From positions 4,650,001 through 4,714,000 of the forward strand of contig NZ_CP028092.1 of the NCBI RefSeq assembly GCF_005491705.1: a stretch of 64,000 nucleotides of DNA. The letters run 5' to 3'. Every line of letters begins with the position of its first letter. Position 1 is the first letter of the stretch. A program made the translations under genes and the position numbers. Below, piece after piece: positions 24,791 to 33,321 of this stretch. The notes beneath the pieces are model-generated. The model did not search any database. It was not told the origin of the DNA and saw nothing but the letters and a program-made list of their open reading frames with translations. Origin of the DNA: Pontibacter sp. SGAir0037 (lineage in GTDB: Bacteria; Bacteroidota; Bacteroidia; Cytophagales; Hymenobacteraceae).

Positions 24791-24826
24791 CCAGCGGCCT
24801 TCGCAGCACAGCGCGAAGGCCGCTGG
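24791..24826. repeat. GC-rich inverted repeat
   Basis: CCAGCGGCCTTCGC (24791-24804) pairs perfectly with GCGAAGGCCGCTGG (24813-24826) around an eight-base loop. No T run follows on either strand, so it is not a standard terminator. It lies in the 298-base space between nth and the small sigma-linked gene, where I see no gene. Confidence 0.6.
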
Positions 24827-24848
24827 TGCTTATGCCGTTTAATATAAA

Positions 24849-24880
24849 AAAAACCGCTGCTATTGTTAGCAGCGGTTTTA
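24849..24880 (-). terminator. Terminator of the sigma factor operon
   Basis: AAACCGCTGCTA pairs with TAGCAGCGGTTT around TTGT. On the minus strand the hairpin is followed by a T-rich stretch (plus-strand AAAAAAA to its left). It lies just after the small gene ending at 24901. Confidence 0.85.
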
Positions 24881-24900
24881 AGCCTCGTCAAGCAAACAAC

Positions 24901-25137
24901 CTACGATTGAAAGCTTAAACTCCTGGAGTATTGCAGGATATTATCTATAGCGCGATCACCTGGGCTTTTAGTGGCGCCACTTAGTAAGTTTTGGATAAGC
25001 AAGAGCTCAGAGCAGTTGTCAGCTAGCTCCATGTCTTGCAGCAAGGCTGCCTCCAAATGCTTACAGGCATTTTCTGCCAATTCATCATAAACATACTGGA
25101 TCAGCTCATTCTGAGTAGAGGTTTTTATCATAAGCAA
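24901..25137 (-). CDS. Small sigma-linked protein, possible anti-sigma-like
   Basis: The 78-residue (or 76 if the second ATG at 25131 is used) protein overlaps the end of the ECF sigma gene by about 30 bases. It reads MIKTSTQNELIQYVYDELAE, then KHLEAALLQDMELADNCSEL and ends AIDNILQYSRSLSFQS. The central helix pair resembles the ASD fold of small anti-sigma domains but lacks the zinc-binding HxxxCxxC. I recall similar short genes after this sigma factor in other Cytophagales. Translational coupling suggests it acts with the sigma factor; that role is an inference. Confidence 0.72.
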   Translation of the reverse strand: MLMIKTSTQNELIQYVYDELAENACKHLEAALLQDMELADNCSELLLIQNLLSGATKSPGDRAIDNILQYSRSLSFQS

Positions 25138-25708
25138 TATTCGTATTTAGCATCTTCTTTCTCAGGTTGATGAGCGCATAGCGCATACGACCTAAGGCGG
25201 TGTTGATGCTCACTCCTGTTGCTTCTGCTATTTCCTGGAAACTCATGTCGGCATAATGGCGCATCATAAGTACTTCCCGCTGCGATTGTGGCAACGTTTG
25301 GATTAGCTCACGCAGTCGGGCAAAAGTGTCTTCTTTAATCTGCAGCGACTCAGCAGAGTCTTCTGCAAACGATAAGTTATTAAACACATTGCTCCCGTCT
25401 TCAAGAGTGATCATCGGGCTTCGCTTCTCTTTACGGAAGTAGTCAATTGCCAGGTTATGGGCAATTCGACAAATCCAGGAAGAAAACTTGCCTTCTTCGT
25501 TATAGCGGCCGCTTTTCATGGTATGCACTGCCTTTATAAAGGCATCCTGCAGCAAATCTTCGGCCGTATAAGAATCTTTTACAATCAATAAGATTGTAGT
25601 ATAAACTTTATTTTTGTGTCTGTTTACTAGCTGTTCGAACGCGTTTTCGTTTCCGGCTATGTAAAGCGATACCAATGCAGAATCGCTTAACTGCGTAGTC
25701 GTATTCAT
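25106..25708 (-). CDS. ECF RNA polymerase sigma factor
   Basis: The 200-residue protein has sigma region 2 (FEQLVNRHKNKVYTTILLIV, AEDLLQDAFIKAVHTM, FSSWICRIAHNLAIDYFRKE) and region 4 (LPQSQREVLMMRHYADMSFQ, EIAEATGVSINTALGRMRYA). It is the SigW/RpoE-like ECF type frequent in Cytophagales. It is transcribed from a good housekeeping-type promoter at 25794-25824 and followed by a small overlapping gene. No typical membrane anti-sigma factor is adjacent. Confidence 0.95.
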   Translation of the reverse strand: MNTTTQLSDSALVSLYIAGNENAFEQLVNRHKNKVYTTILLIVKDSYTAEDLLQDAFIKAVHTMKSGRYNEEGKFSSWICRIAHNLAIDYFRKEKRSPMITLEDGSNVFNNLSFAEDSAESLQIKEDTFARLRELIQTLPQSQREVLMMRHYADMSFQEIAEATGVSINTALGRMRYALINLRKKMLNTNIAYDKNLYSE

Positions 25709-26066
25709 TTTAAAGCTACATTAAGGTAACGTAGAGCTTTATATCATATTGTGGCGTTAAGGGGTTTGAACAACTTTTTTTGAATGGTAGATTCAAATAT
25801 AAGTAATCACTTTTTAGTTTGCAACAGATAGTGAGCTGTTTACTAAAAAAAAATAATTACTGCCGGAGTAGTTTTATTTTTGCTAAACAAAATAATTTTT
25901 GCAGACACTCCTTCTACGCAAGAAAAGTTAAAAAAAGTCAACACTTAGTTAAATTTAATTTTCCACATATAGCAAAAGCCTTTATGCTGCATTTTCAGGC
26001 TGCTTTTTCTTAGGTGCCGACGCAGGTAGTTTGGGAGAGAAAGACTTTAGAAACTAAACTACACTG
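25709..26066. other. AT-rich spacer with the sigma gene promoter
   Basis: These 358 bases hold the sigma factor promoter and leader, then AT-rich sequence up to the globin gene end at 26067. A short plus-strand open frame here has no family resemblance and is rich in Phe, Lys and Asn from AT bias, so I leave it out. Confidence 0.6.
25794..25824 (-). promoter_or_regulatory. Promoter of the ECF sigma gene
   Basis: On the minus strand TTG (25824-25822), 20 bases, then TATATTTG (25801-25794). This is an exact Bacteroidota housekeeping promoter. It lies about 85 bases before the start codon. Confidence 0.75.
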
Positions 26067-26462
26067 CTAAACATATGGCAGTAAGCCCATTTTCATTTGA
26101 AAAATACGAGCGATGCTCTGCGCTTTTTGTTTTGCTTCTTCTGCTTTCTTGCCACTAAAGAGTGCATCTACTGTTGCTTTAAATAAAGCTATCCATTTAT
26201 CAAAATGTTCTCCTGTTACAGGAAGGCGCAGGTGCTTCGGGAAAGGCTGCCCTTTATAGGCCATAGTGCCAAAAAGCACAGAACTCCAGAAGTTATACAT
26301 AACGGGCAAATGATGCTCCCAATCGACCTGAGCAATTTCGTTGAAAACAGGAGAAAGCAATGCATCATGATTTACATGATCATAAAATGTATCTACCAGT
26401 TGCTTGATATCGGCTTCGTTTTCCAGGTCTTTCATCGCTTGCAGAGAATAGGTATATGCCAT
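26067..26462 (-). CDS. Group III truncated haemoglobin
   Basis: The protein is a small oxygen/NO-binding globin of the trHb3 class. From the ATG at 26462 it is 131 residues: MAYTYSLQAMKDLENEADIK, then LVDTFYDHVNHDALLSPVFN, the distal region VDWEHHLPVMYNFWSSVLFG, and the proximal histidine segment PFPKHLRLPVTGEHFDKWIA with FKATVDALFSG after it. An ATG 30 bases upstream (26492) would add MHSYLQNISL, which the family lacks, so I prefer 26462. It is cytosolic and stands alone. A role in NO or oxygen handling is likely from the family. Confidence 0.9.
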   Translation of the reverse strand: MAYTYSLQAMKDLENEADIKQLVDTFYDHVNHDALLSPVFNEIAQVDWEHHLPVMYNFWSSVLFGTMAYKGQPFPKHLRLPVTGEHFDKWIALFKATVDALFSGKKAEEAKQKAQSIARIFQMKMGLLPYV

Positions 26463-26631
26463 AAGGCTAATGTTTTGCAGATATGAATGCAAGTATACAG
26501 GTAAGACTATTGCGATGAAATGATTTTTGTCAGTTGTGGTATTACAGCATACGCAGGGCTGGCACAGCAGCCTGTACCGTGGATGTTAGAAGAACAGGAA
26601 TAAATGCGGCAAAAGTTAAACGAAAGGACAT

Positions 26632-26669
26632 AAAAAATCCTTCGAAAGAGTGGTGTCTTAGCGAAGGAT
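26632..26669 (-). terminator. Terminator of the 113-residue hypothetical gene
   Basis: ATCCTTCG (26637-26644) pairs with CGAAGGAT (26662-26669). On the minus strand the stem is followed by TTTTTT. It lies 23 bases after the end of the gene at 26692. Confidence 0.75.
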
Positions 26670-26691
26670 GGTTGGTTAAAAATAAGAAATA

Positions 26692-27033
26692 TTATCTTCT
26701 GCTATAGCCTTTCAGGCGGTTCAGGATCAGTAACAAACGACGGTTAATTTCGCGCTCTTCTACCGGGGTGCATTGTGCTGTTATATCAGCAGGAGCCTGC
26801 AATTTTTTCTCTAACGTTTTAAGGTTTTGCAGATAACTTTCGAGTGTTGTATAAGACACATTGCTATAAGCTGTGTCGGTGCTGTTTTCCTTTTTCTTAT
26901 ACTGTAGATTTATTGCTTCTGCTATCTCGCTGTTTATAAGTTTAGTAACATCTGCGTCTGTTGTGATCTCCTGCTGAGATACCTTCTTCTCTATGTTCTC
27001 CAGTAAGCTTCGGATGTCTAGTTGTTTCATCAT
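26692..27033 (-). CDS. Hypothetical protein
   Basis: The 113-residue protein starts at 27033 (or at the next ATG, 27030) and has a proper terminator, which supports it being a gene. It is helical and charged: LDIRSLLENIEKKVSQQE, INSEIAEAINLQYKKKE, LESYLQNLKTLEKKLQAPAD, REINRRLLLILNRLKGYSRR. There is no signal peptide and no membrane helix. I do not recognise a family. It is cytosolic and might be a small helical adaptor. Confidence 0.65.
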   Translation of the reverse strand: MMKQLDIRSLLENIEKKVSQQEITTDADVTKLINSEIAEAINLQYKKKENSTDTAYSNVSYTTLESYLQNLKTLEKKLQAPADITAQCTPVEEREINRRLLLILNRLKGYSRR

Positions 27034-27527
27034 ATCAATTAGTAAGTGTTAATTGAATATAGTAATAAATTATTTAAAAGGCAAAGTAATGTTATATTTA
27101 TTGATGTATTGTTAATATAACATGACTATCATGTCCATGCCTGAGCCGTTAGCTGAAATTAGATTTCAGCTTTGAAGTAAACATAACATGAAATTAATCT
27201 TAGGCTGTTACGCTAAACAGAAAGATAATAATACAATTACTTACGCTTAAAAAAGCTCTTCTCCGACGCGGGTAAGCTCACAAGATATCAATTGCCGTAC
27301 TACAAAAAGTATACTTCTATTTACAGAACTGTGTTACGGTTTAGGGCGAAAAATTAACCTGTAAAATCACCGGCTCCTGGTAGCTAAATGCAGTGTGCAG
27401 GCAGGTACAGGAGACACATGTTTTCAGCCTGTCCCTGTCTTTCCTGTATAACTATAAATCTACATGTGTAGCGTGCATAAGGTTGGTTCTGTGTAATTTT
27501 GACCCTTTAGTTTTTATACAAAATAAT
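27034..27527. other. Spacer before the MFS gene
   Basis: The 494 bases hold no clear gene. A perfect 9-base hairpin AGCTGAAAT/ATTTCAGCT lies at 27151-27171 with a three-base loop and no T run. TAATTTTG at 27494-27501 matches the -7 promoter box and lies 26 bases before the MFS ATG. The frame that would extend the MFS gene upstream to 27393 is Cys-rich and non-family-like. Confidence 0.55.
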
Positions 27528-28796
27528 ATGAATAACCGTTCCGGGCAAAAGCATGATCCTTATGCCGTATTAAGAATACCCGATTTTCGATTATATGTTT
27601 CTGCCAGGCTATGCATTACACTGGCTATGCAAATACAGGCTGTCATAGTTGGCTGGCAGATCTACGATATTACAAAAGACCCACTTTCCTTGGGATTGAT
27701 AGGACTTGCCGAGGCGATACCATCGATCTTCGTCTCGCTCTACGCCGGTTATGTAGCAGATAAAATTCCGAGGAAGAAAATTATTCTGGTGGTAATATCG
27801 GTTCTGCTGTTATGCTCTACACTACTGCTTTTCTTTACTTTGGATATAAGTAATATATTGCTGCTCTACGGGGTGCTCCCGATTTACGGCATTATATTTT
27901 TAAGCGGAATAGCCAGGGGATTTATGAGTCCGGCTGTTTTTTCTTTTATGCCGCAATTAGTAACCGGCAAACAACTATACGCCAATGCTATAACCTGGAG
28001 CAGTACAACATGGCAGGCTGCTTCGCTGGCCGGGCCAGCTATAGGTGGCCTGATCTACGGTTTTTATGGAATACAGGCAGCCTATGCCACAGACGCATTG
28101 CTGGTATTGCTTTCGCTGCTTGCTTTCTCCCTGATTGGAGCCAGGCCTTTGCCCGAAGATATTAACCCTCAAAATCTGAAAGAGAGCTTACGCACTGGTA
28201 TACAATTTGTCTTTGGTAATCAGATTATACTTGGTGCCATATCCCTGGATATGTTTGCCGTACTTTTTGGAGGAGCTGTAGCTTTGCTTCCGATTTTTGC
28301 CTCCGATATTCTGCTGATCGGGCCTCAGGGACTCGGATTTCTGCGTGCTGCTCCGGCTGTTGGATCGGTTATAATGGCGGTGTTCATGGCTTACCGCCCT
28401 GTAACTATACAAGCCGGTAAAAAGATGCTATGGGCAGTGGCCGGTTTCGGGGTATGTATTGTGTTGTTCGGCTTATCCACCAGCTTCTGGTTTTCGCTGC
28501 TGCTGCTGGCCTTGAGCGGGGCTTTTGACAGTATAAGCGTGATCATACGGTCTACACTCATTCATACTCTTACACCTGAGTACATGAAAGGGAGAGTGTC
28601 GTCTGTTAATAGTATTTTTGTTGGTTCTTCGAATGAGATTGGTGCTTTCGAATCTGGATTTACAGCCAAAATAATGGGAGTAGTGCCTGCCGTAGTATTT
28701 GGCGGAGCCATGACGTTGTTTGTGGTGGGCGTAACGGCTTTTAAAGCAGACAAACTGCGGAGTCTGGATTTAACCCCGGATGCGGAACTGGCCTGA
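27528..28796 (+). CDS. MFS transporter
   Basis: The 422-residue protein is a major facilitator transporter of the MFS_3 (EntS-like exporter) kind with about 12 membrane helices. It begins MNNRSGQKHDPYAVLRIPDF and has RLCITLAMQIQAVIVGWQIY, the loop motif GYVADKIPRKKI between helices 2 and 3, and a second half starting at about residue 215 (LGAISLDMFAVLFGGAVALL). The ATG at 27528 is placed just after a promoter box; an upstream extension lacks family likeness. The substrate is unknown. It is monocistronic with a long terminator starting one base after the stop. Confidence 0.9.
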   Translation: MNNRSGQKHDPYAVLRIPDFRLYVSARLCITLAMQIQAVIVGWQIYDITKDPLSLGLIGLAEAIPSIFVSLYAGYVADKIPRKKIILVVISVLLLCSTLLLFFTLDISNILLLYGVLPIYGIIFLSGIARGFMSPAVFSFMPQLVTGKQLYANAITWSSTTWQAASLAGPAIGGLIYGFYGIQAAYATDALLVLLSLLAFSLIGARPLPEDINPQNLKESLRTGIQFVFGNQIILGAISLDMFAVLFGGAVALLPIFASDILLIGPQGLGFLRAAPAVGSVIMAVFMAYRPVTIQAGKKMLWAVAGFGVCIVLFGLSTSFWFSLLLLALSGAFDSISVIIRSTLIHTLTPEYMKGRVSSVNSIFVGSSNEIGAFESGFTAKIMGVVPAVVFGGAMTLFVVGVTAFKADKLRSLDLTPDAELA

Positions 28797-28863
28797 TAAA
28801 AGCTTCATGAGCAGCCAGGGCCTGTAATATGTTTACAAGCTCTGGCTGCTCATGAAGCTTTTA
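28797..28863. terminator. Long bidirectional terminator
   Basis: TAAAAGCTTCATGAGCAGCC and two further bases (28797-28818) pair perfectly with 28842-28863; G·U and G-C pairs extend inward. The stem is about 25 base pairs. It begins one base after the MFS stop and ends eight bases before the converging bTHX gene. Confidence 0.88.
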
Positions 28864-28870
28864 TTTAAAG

Positions 28871-28999
28871 TTATTTAGAAGCTGCTGCCTCTTTCGAATT
28901 GCTTTGGGCTTTATTTTTAGTAGCCTGTCTTGGTCGGCTGTTTCCAAATGTGCCTTTTGAGATTTTGCCTTTTTTAGTTTTTTTATCTCCTTTTCCCAT
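28871..28999 (-). CDS. 30S ribosomal protein THX (bTHX)
   Basis: From ATG at 28999 this gives 42 residues starting MGKGDKKTKKGKISKGTFGN and SRPRQATKNK. The G-K-G-D-(K/R)2-T-(K/R)2-G-K-I-x-(K/R)-G-T-(F/Y)-G-x-x-R-P-R core is that of Thermus Thx and its Bacteroidota homologues, a peptide buried in the 30S head. The family is usually 26-38 residues; here a tail AQSNSKEAAASK follows. An upstream extension (MPRFTRKG...) is possible in frame but is not part of the family. Confidence 0.88.
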   Translation of the reverse strand: MGKGDKKTKKGKISKGTFGNSRPRQATKNKAQSNSKEAAASK

Positions 29000-29427
29000 A
29001 AAAATCAGTTTAAAATAGTTAAATGGTAAGTATCCCTTACGGGTAAAGCGTGGCAACAGGTTTTAAAAAATGTTGTTGTTGCTTATGCCAATTTAAAAAA
29101 TCATTACCTGAAATAAAAGAGGTAAGGCTACCGAAAATTAAATGCAGGCAAATAGTAGCACTTCCTGTTTATTGCTATGGCAGGCTTTATTGCCAAACAA
29201 CTCTTTAGCGGGGAAAAAGCCTGAGAAGCAAGTATGACTCCATTCTTCCTCTATATTTTCTAATTCTGAATTTGGTGAGGCGCTATAGCCGTCTTATCTG
29301 CTCCAGATGCAACTAAGGCCTTCGAAAAAAGGTTAAGTATGTGTAACTTTACATGTTAAACTAAAGCAAAAAAATAGCTTAGCCGAATGCCTGTTTAAAG
29401 GTTGAAAAGGCAAAAGCTACTGTCTGT
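29000..29427. other. 428-base spacer upstream of uvrA
   Basis: I see no gene, tRNA or obvious hairpin here. The stretch is AT-rich near the bTHX start and mixed further on. It must hold the divergent promoters for bTHX and uvrA; TAACTTTA near 29343 is an imperfect -7-like match. Confidence 0.5.
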
Positions 29428-32229
29428 ATGGCAAAAATTCCTGATTATAACCTCGACGAACTCGACGCCCGCCAAAATATTATTATAAAGGGAGCTCGGG
29501 TGAATAATCTTAAAAATCTGAGTGTGGCGCTGCCACGCAATAAATTTATAGTAGTTACCGGCCTTTCCGGTTCCGGCAAGTCTTCGCTGGCATTCGATAC
29601 ATTGTATGCCGAAGGCCAGCGCATGTATGTCGAAAGCTTAAGTTCTTACGCACGCCAGTTCCTGGGCCGTATGGATAAACCTGAGGTAGATTATATCAAA
29701 GGCATCAGTCCTGCCATTGCCATTGAGCAGAAGGTAAGCATCAAGAACAACCGTTCTACCGTTGGCACCAGCACCGAAATTTACGATTACCTGAAGCTGC
29801 TCTATGCCCGTATCGGTAAAACCTATTCCCCGGTTTCAGGGCAGGTAGTGCAGAAAGACACTGTGGCAGATGTGGTAGACTTTATCTTTTCTCTGGAGGA
29901 CGAGGCGCGTGTGATGATTCTGGCACCGCTGCATTTGCAGACCGATCGTACGCTGGCAAAAGAGCTGGACCTGTTGCTGCAGAAAGGATACTCCCGTATT
30001 TATGCTAACGGTCAGGTATACTTTATCGAAGAGCTGCTGGAAAACGGGCAGGACCTAGGTAAAGAAGTTTATATTCTGGTTGACAGAGCTGTTATTTATA
30101 AGTCTGATGAAGACCTCGCGTTCCGTATCGGCGACTCGGTGCAAACAGCTTTTTACGAAGGCCATGGCGAGTGCCGCGTCATTTATGGAGAGCAGGAGCG
30201 GGTGTTTTCTGATAGATTCGAACTGGACGGTATGGTGTTTGAAGAACCGTCGGTTAACTTCTTCAGTTTTAACAATCCATACGGTGCCTGCCAGACTTGC
30301 GAAGGTTTCGGTAGTGTGCTTGGTATTGATCCCGATCTGGTAATTCCTGATAAAAGCCTTACTATTTACGAAGGAGCCATAGCCCCATGGCGTTCCGATA
30401 AAATGAATGAGTGGGTGCAGCCCCTGCTGAAAAATGGTATTCGCTTTGATTTTCCTATTCACCGGCCTTATAGCGAGCTTTCAGAGGCTGAACAGGAACT
30501 GCTATGGACAGGCAACAAATATTTTGAAGGCCTGAACGACTTCTTTAAACACCTACAGTCGCAGACACACAAAATACAGTATCGCGTGATGTTGTCGCGT
30601 TACCGTGGCCGGACCACCTGCCCCGATTGTAAAGGCTCCCGCCTTCGCAAAGATGCCGGCTATGTAAAGATTGATGGCAAAAGTATAACGGACCTGGTGC
30701 TGCTGCCGATTACAGAAGTGCTGCCATTTTTTGAAAACCTGCAGCTTTCAGAACATGAGCATAAGGTTGCAGATCGGCTGGTAGTGGAAGTTGCCAACCG
30801 CTTAGGCTACCTGAACCGCGTGGGCTTAGGCTACCTTACGTTAAACCGATTGTCAAATACATTGTCGGGTGGCGAAAGCCAGCGCATTAACTTGGCAACT
30901 TCTCTGGGTAGCGCATTGGTGGGGTCTATGTATATTCTGGATGAGCCAAGCATAGGCCTGCATCCGAAAGACTCTGAGCAGCTGATTGGGGTGCTGCGTT
31001 CGCTGCAGGAAATTGGCAATACCGTAATTGTGGTAGAGCACGAGGAGGAAATGATGAAGGCGGCGGATCAGCTTATCGATATTGGTCCTGAAGCTGGTTC
31101 TGGCGGCGGTAACCTCATGTTCCAGGGTTCCTTCGAAGAGATGACACAGACAGCCGAAACCTATACCGGCAAGTACCTGAGCGGTAAAATGGAAGTGCCC
31201 GTGCCTGCTGAGCGGCGTAAGTGGCGTAATGCCATAGAGATAGTCGGAGCAAGAGAGAACAACCTGAAGAACCTGACGGTTAAGTTTCCGCTGAACGTGC
31301 TCACAGTAGTAACAGGTGTCAGCGGATCAGGAAAATCGACTCTGATCAAGAAAATACTTTTTCCGGCTATGCAAAAGCTGCATGGCGCAACTGCCGAAGC
31401 AACAGGCAAATTCGATAAACTACAGGGCGACTATAGCAAAATTGAGCATGTGGAGTTTGTGGATCAGAACCCGATTGGCAAATCTTCCCGTTCAAACCCG
31501 GTAACTTATGTTAAGGCCTACGATGCTATCCGTACCTTGTATGCTGATCAGCCTTTGGCCAAATCGCGTGGGTTTAAACCGTCTCACTTCTCTTTCAACA
31601 TTGAAGGAGGGAGATGTGAAGTGTGCCAGGGAGAGGGGCAGGTAAAGATAGAAATGCAGTTTATGGCTGATATCTTCCTGACCTGCGAAAGTTGCAACGG
31701 GCAACGGTTCAAGCAGGATGTGCTTGATATCAAGTACAAAGAAAAGAGTATTTCGGAGGTGCTGGATATGACCATTGCCGATAGCATTACGTTTTTTGCC
31801 GACCAGCCTAAAATTGTGGAGCGTTTAAAGCCGCTGGACGATGTGGGTTTAGGATATATCCGCCTGGGGCAGTCGAGCAATACATTGTCCGGAGGAGAGG
31901 CGCAGCGTGTAAAACTGGCGTCTTTCTTAACCAAAGGTGCTACTTCGCATCATGAGAACATTTTGTTTATTTTTGATGAACCCAGTACAGGACTGCACTT
32001 CCACGACATCAGTAAACTGCTGAAAGCCATTAATGCATTAATTGAGAATGGGAATACCGTTGTGATTATAGAGCACAACATGGATATTATTAAATCGGCT
32101 GACTGGTTGATTGACTTAGGGCCTGAAGGTGGAAAAAACGGAGGTAACTTATTGTTTACAGGTACTCCGGAGGAAATGGCTAAGCTGGAAAATAACGACA
32201 CTGCCAGGTTCCTGAAAGAGAAACTATAA
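29428..32229 (+). CDS. uvrA: Excinuclease ABC subunit A
   Basis: The 933-residue protein is the damage-recognition ATPase of nucleotide excision repair. The first ATPase has GLSGSGKSSLAFDTLYAEGQ and LSGGESQRINLAT with ILDEPSIGLH. The second has GVSGSGKSTLIKK and LSGGEAQRVKLAS with IFDEPSTGLH. Zinc-binding cysteines are present in CQTCEGFG/CPDCKGSR and CEVCQGEG/CESCNGQRF. RQFLGRMDKPEVDYI marks the UvrB-interaction side. Length and domains are complete. It is monocistronic. Confidence 0.97.
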   Translation: MAKIPDYNLDELDARQNIIIKGARVNNLKNLSVALPRNKFIVVTGLSGSGKSSLAFDTLYAEGQRMYVESLSSYARQFLGRMDKPEVDYIKGISPAIAIEQKVSIKNNRSTVGTSTEIYDYLKLLYARIGKTYSPVSGQVVQKDTVADVVDFIFSLEDEARVMILAPLHLQTDRTLAKELDLLLQKGYSRIYANGQVYFIEELLENGQDLGKEVYILVDRAVIYKSDEDLAFRIGDSVQTAFYEGHGECRVIYGEQERVFSDRFELDGMVFEEPSVNFFSFNNPYGACQTCEGFGSVLGIDPDLVIPDKSLTIYEGAIAPWRSDKMNEWVQPLLKNGIRFDFPIHRPYSELSEAEQELLWTGNKYFEGLNDFFKHLQSQTHKIQYRVMLSRYRGRTTCPDCKGSRLRKDAGYVKIDGKSITDLVLLPITEVLPFFENLQLSEHEHKVADRLVVEVANRLGYLNRVGLGYLTLNRLSNTLSGGESQRINLATSLGSALVGSMYILDEPSIGLHPKDSEQLIGVLRSLQEIGNTVIVVEHEEEMMKAADQLIDIGPEAGSGGGNLMFQGSFEEMTQTAETYTGKYLSGKMEVPVPAERRKWRNAIEIVGARENNLKNLTVKFPLNVLTVVTGVSGSGKSTLIKKILFPAMQKLHGATAEATGKFDKLQGDYSKIEHVEFVDQNPIGKSSRSNPVTYVKAYDAIRTLYADQPLAKSRGFKPSHFSFNIEGGRCEVCQGEGQVKIEMQFMADIFLTCESCNGQRFKQDVLDIKYKEKSISEVLDMTIADSITFFADQPKIVERLKPLDDVGLGYIRLGQSSNTLSGGEAQRVKLASFLTKGATSHHENILFIFDEPSTGLHFHDISKLLKAINALIENGNTVVIIEHNMDIIKSADWLIDLGPEGGKNGGNLLFTGTPEEMAKLENNDTARFLKEKL

Positions 32230-32257
32230 ATTATTTATTTTTAAACAAACTGTAAGA

Positions 32258-32293
32258 CAGCCGCAGAAATACTTCTTCTGCGGCTGCTTTTTG
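32258..32293 (+). terminator. Terminator after uvrA
   Basis: CAGCCGCAGAA (32258-32268) pairs with TTCTGCGGCTG (32276-32286), followed by CTTTTTG. It lies 29 bases after the uvrA stop. Confidence 0.85.
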
Positions 32294-32408
32294 AAAGGTA
32301 AGTAATTCAGTAGTCGGTGCTACCAGAATACACTGCGCACCGAAATGATGTCTAACGTTTTATAGCACGAATTTAAAAGGTAAAATAGCAGCCTCTATTA
32401 GAATTTAC

Positions 32409-32416
32409 TATTTTTG
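32409..32416 (+). promoter_or_regulatory. -7 element upstream of tpiA
   Basis: TATTTTTG is an exact TAnnTTTG match 50 bases before the tpiA ATG. No TTG stands at the correct -33 distance. Confidence 0.5.
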
Positions 32417-32466
32417 CCGTACATCAGCTAGTGAATTTGTAATCAACTACTAAAAATATTTAGAAC

Positions 32467-33228
32467 ATGAGAAAGAAAATCGTTGCAGGTAACTGGAAAA
32501 TGAATAAGACCTATGAAGAGGCGCTTTCGCTGGTATCGGAAATAGATAACATGGTGAAAGATGAAGTGAACGGCGATGTAACTGTAGTCGTAACACCTCC
32601 ATTTCCATACCTGCAGAGTGTAGGCAAATTAACTCAGGGCAACGATAAAATGTTCCTGGCTGCTCAGAACGTGAGCGAGCATGAAAGTGGTGCCTACACA
32701 GGCGAGGTTTCTGCCGCCATGTTAAAATCTGTGGGAGTAGAGTACGTAATTATTGGCCATAGCGAGCGCCGCATGTACCACCACGAAGATGACCAGACGC
32801 TCTATAAAAAAATGAAGGCTGCTATTGCACATGGACTAAAGCCGATTTTCTGCTGCGGCGAACCCCTGGAAGAGCGCGATGCCGAGCGCCACTTCGAGTA
32901 TGTAGGAAAGCAACTGAAAGAGAGCGTATCATACCTGAGCAACGAAGAATTCGACCAGATAGTAATTGCCTATGAGCCAATCTGGGCAATCGGTACAGGT
33001 AAAACTGCTACTTCAGATCAGGCACAGGAAATGCATGCTTATATTCGTGAGCAGCTGTCGCGCATGTTCGATGCCGAAGCGGCTTACAATTGCACTATTT
33101 TGTACGGCGGTAGCTGTAACCCGGGTAATGCGAAGGAAATCTTCTCTAAAGAAGATGTAGACGGTGGACTGATAGGTGGAGCATCGCTTAAGTCGAGAGA
33201 CTTTTTAGATATAATCAAGTCTTTCTAA
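32467..33228 (+). CDS. tpiA: Triosephosphate isomerase
   Basis: The 253-residue glycolytic enzyme interconverts dihydroxyacetone phosphate and glyceraldehyde 3-phosphate. It has the N-terminal lysine motif AGNWKMNKT, the catalytic histidine in VIIGHSERR, the catalytic glutamate in AYEPIWAIGTGKTA, and the phosphate-binding YGGSCNPGNA and GLIGGASL. Complete and of normal length. It has its own promoter box and a strong terminator, so it is monocistronic. Confidence 0.98.
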   Translation: MRKKIVAGNWKMNKTYEEALSLVSEIDNMVKDEVNGDVTVVVTPPFPYLQSVGKLTQGNDKMFLAAQNVSEHESGAYTGEVSAAMLKSVGVEYVIIGHSERRMYHHEDDQTLYKKMKAAIAHGLKPIFCCGEPLEERDAERHFEYVGKQLKESVSYLSNEEFDQIVIAYEPIWAIGTGKTATSDQAQEMHAYIREQLSRMFDAEAAYNCTILYGGSCNPGNAKEIFSKEDVDGGLIGGASLKSRDFLDIIKSF

Positions 33229-33242
33229 CACATAGAATTTCT

Positions 33243-33289
33243 TAAACAAAAAAGGCTGCCGATGAATTTTCGGCAGCCTTTTTTGTTTA
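33243..33289. terminator. Strong terminator after tpiA
   Basis: Twenty bases from 33243 (TAAACAAAAAAGGCTGCCGA) pair perfectly with 33270-33289, around a seven-base loop, with a T6 run inside the right arm. Confidence 0.88.
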
Positions 33290-33321
33290 GTAATGACTAT
33301 ATTTGAATAAAATCTAATTTC

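Noticed and set aside
25819-26013. A 64-codon plus-strand frame in the AT-rich spacer
   Set aside because: It overlaps the sigma promoter, lacks a ribosome-binding site and is AT-biased.
27393-27527. Upstream extension of the MFS gene
   Set aside because: The extra 45 residues contain several cysteines and no family likeness, and a promoter box lies inside it.
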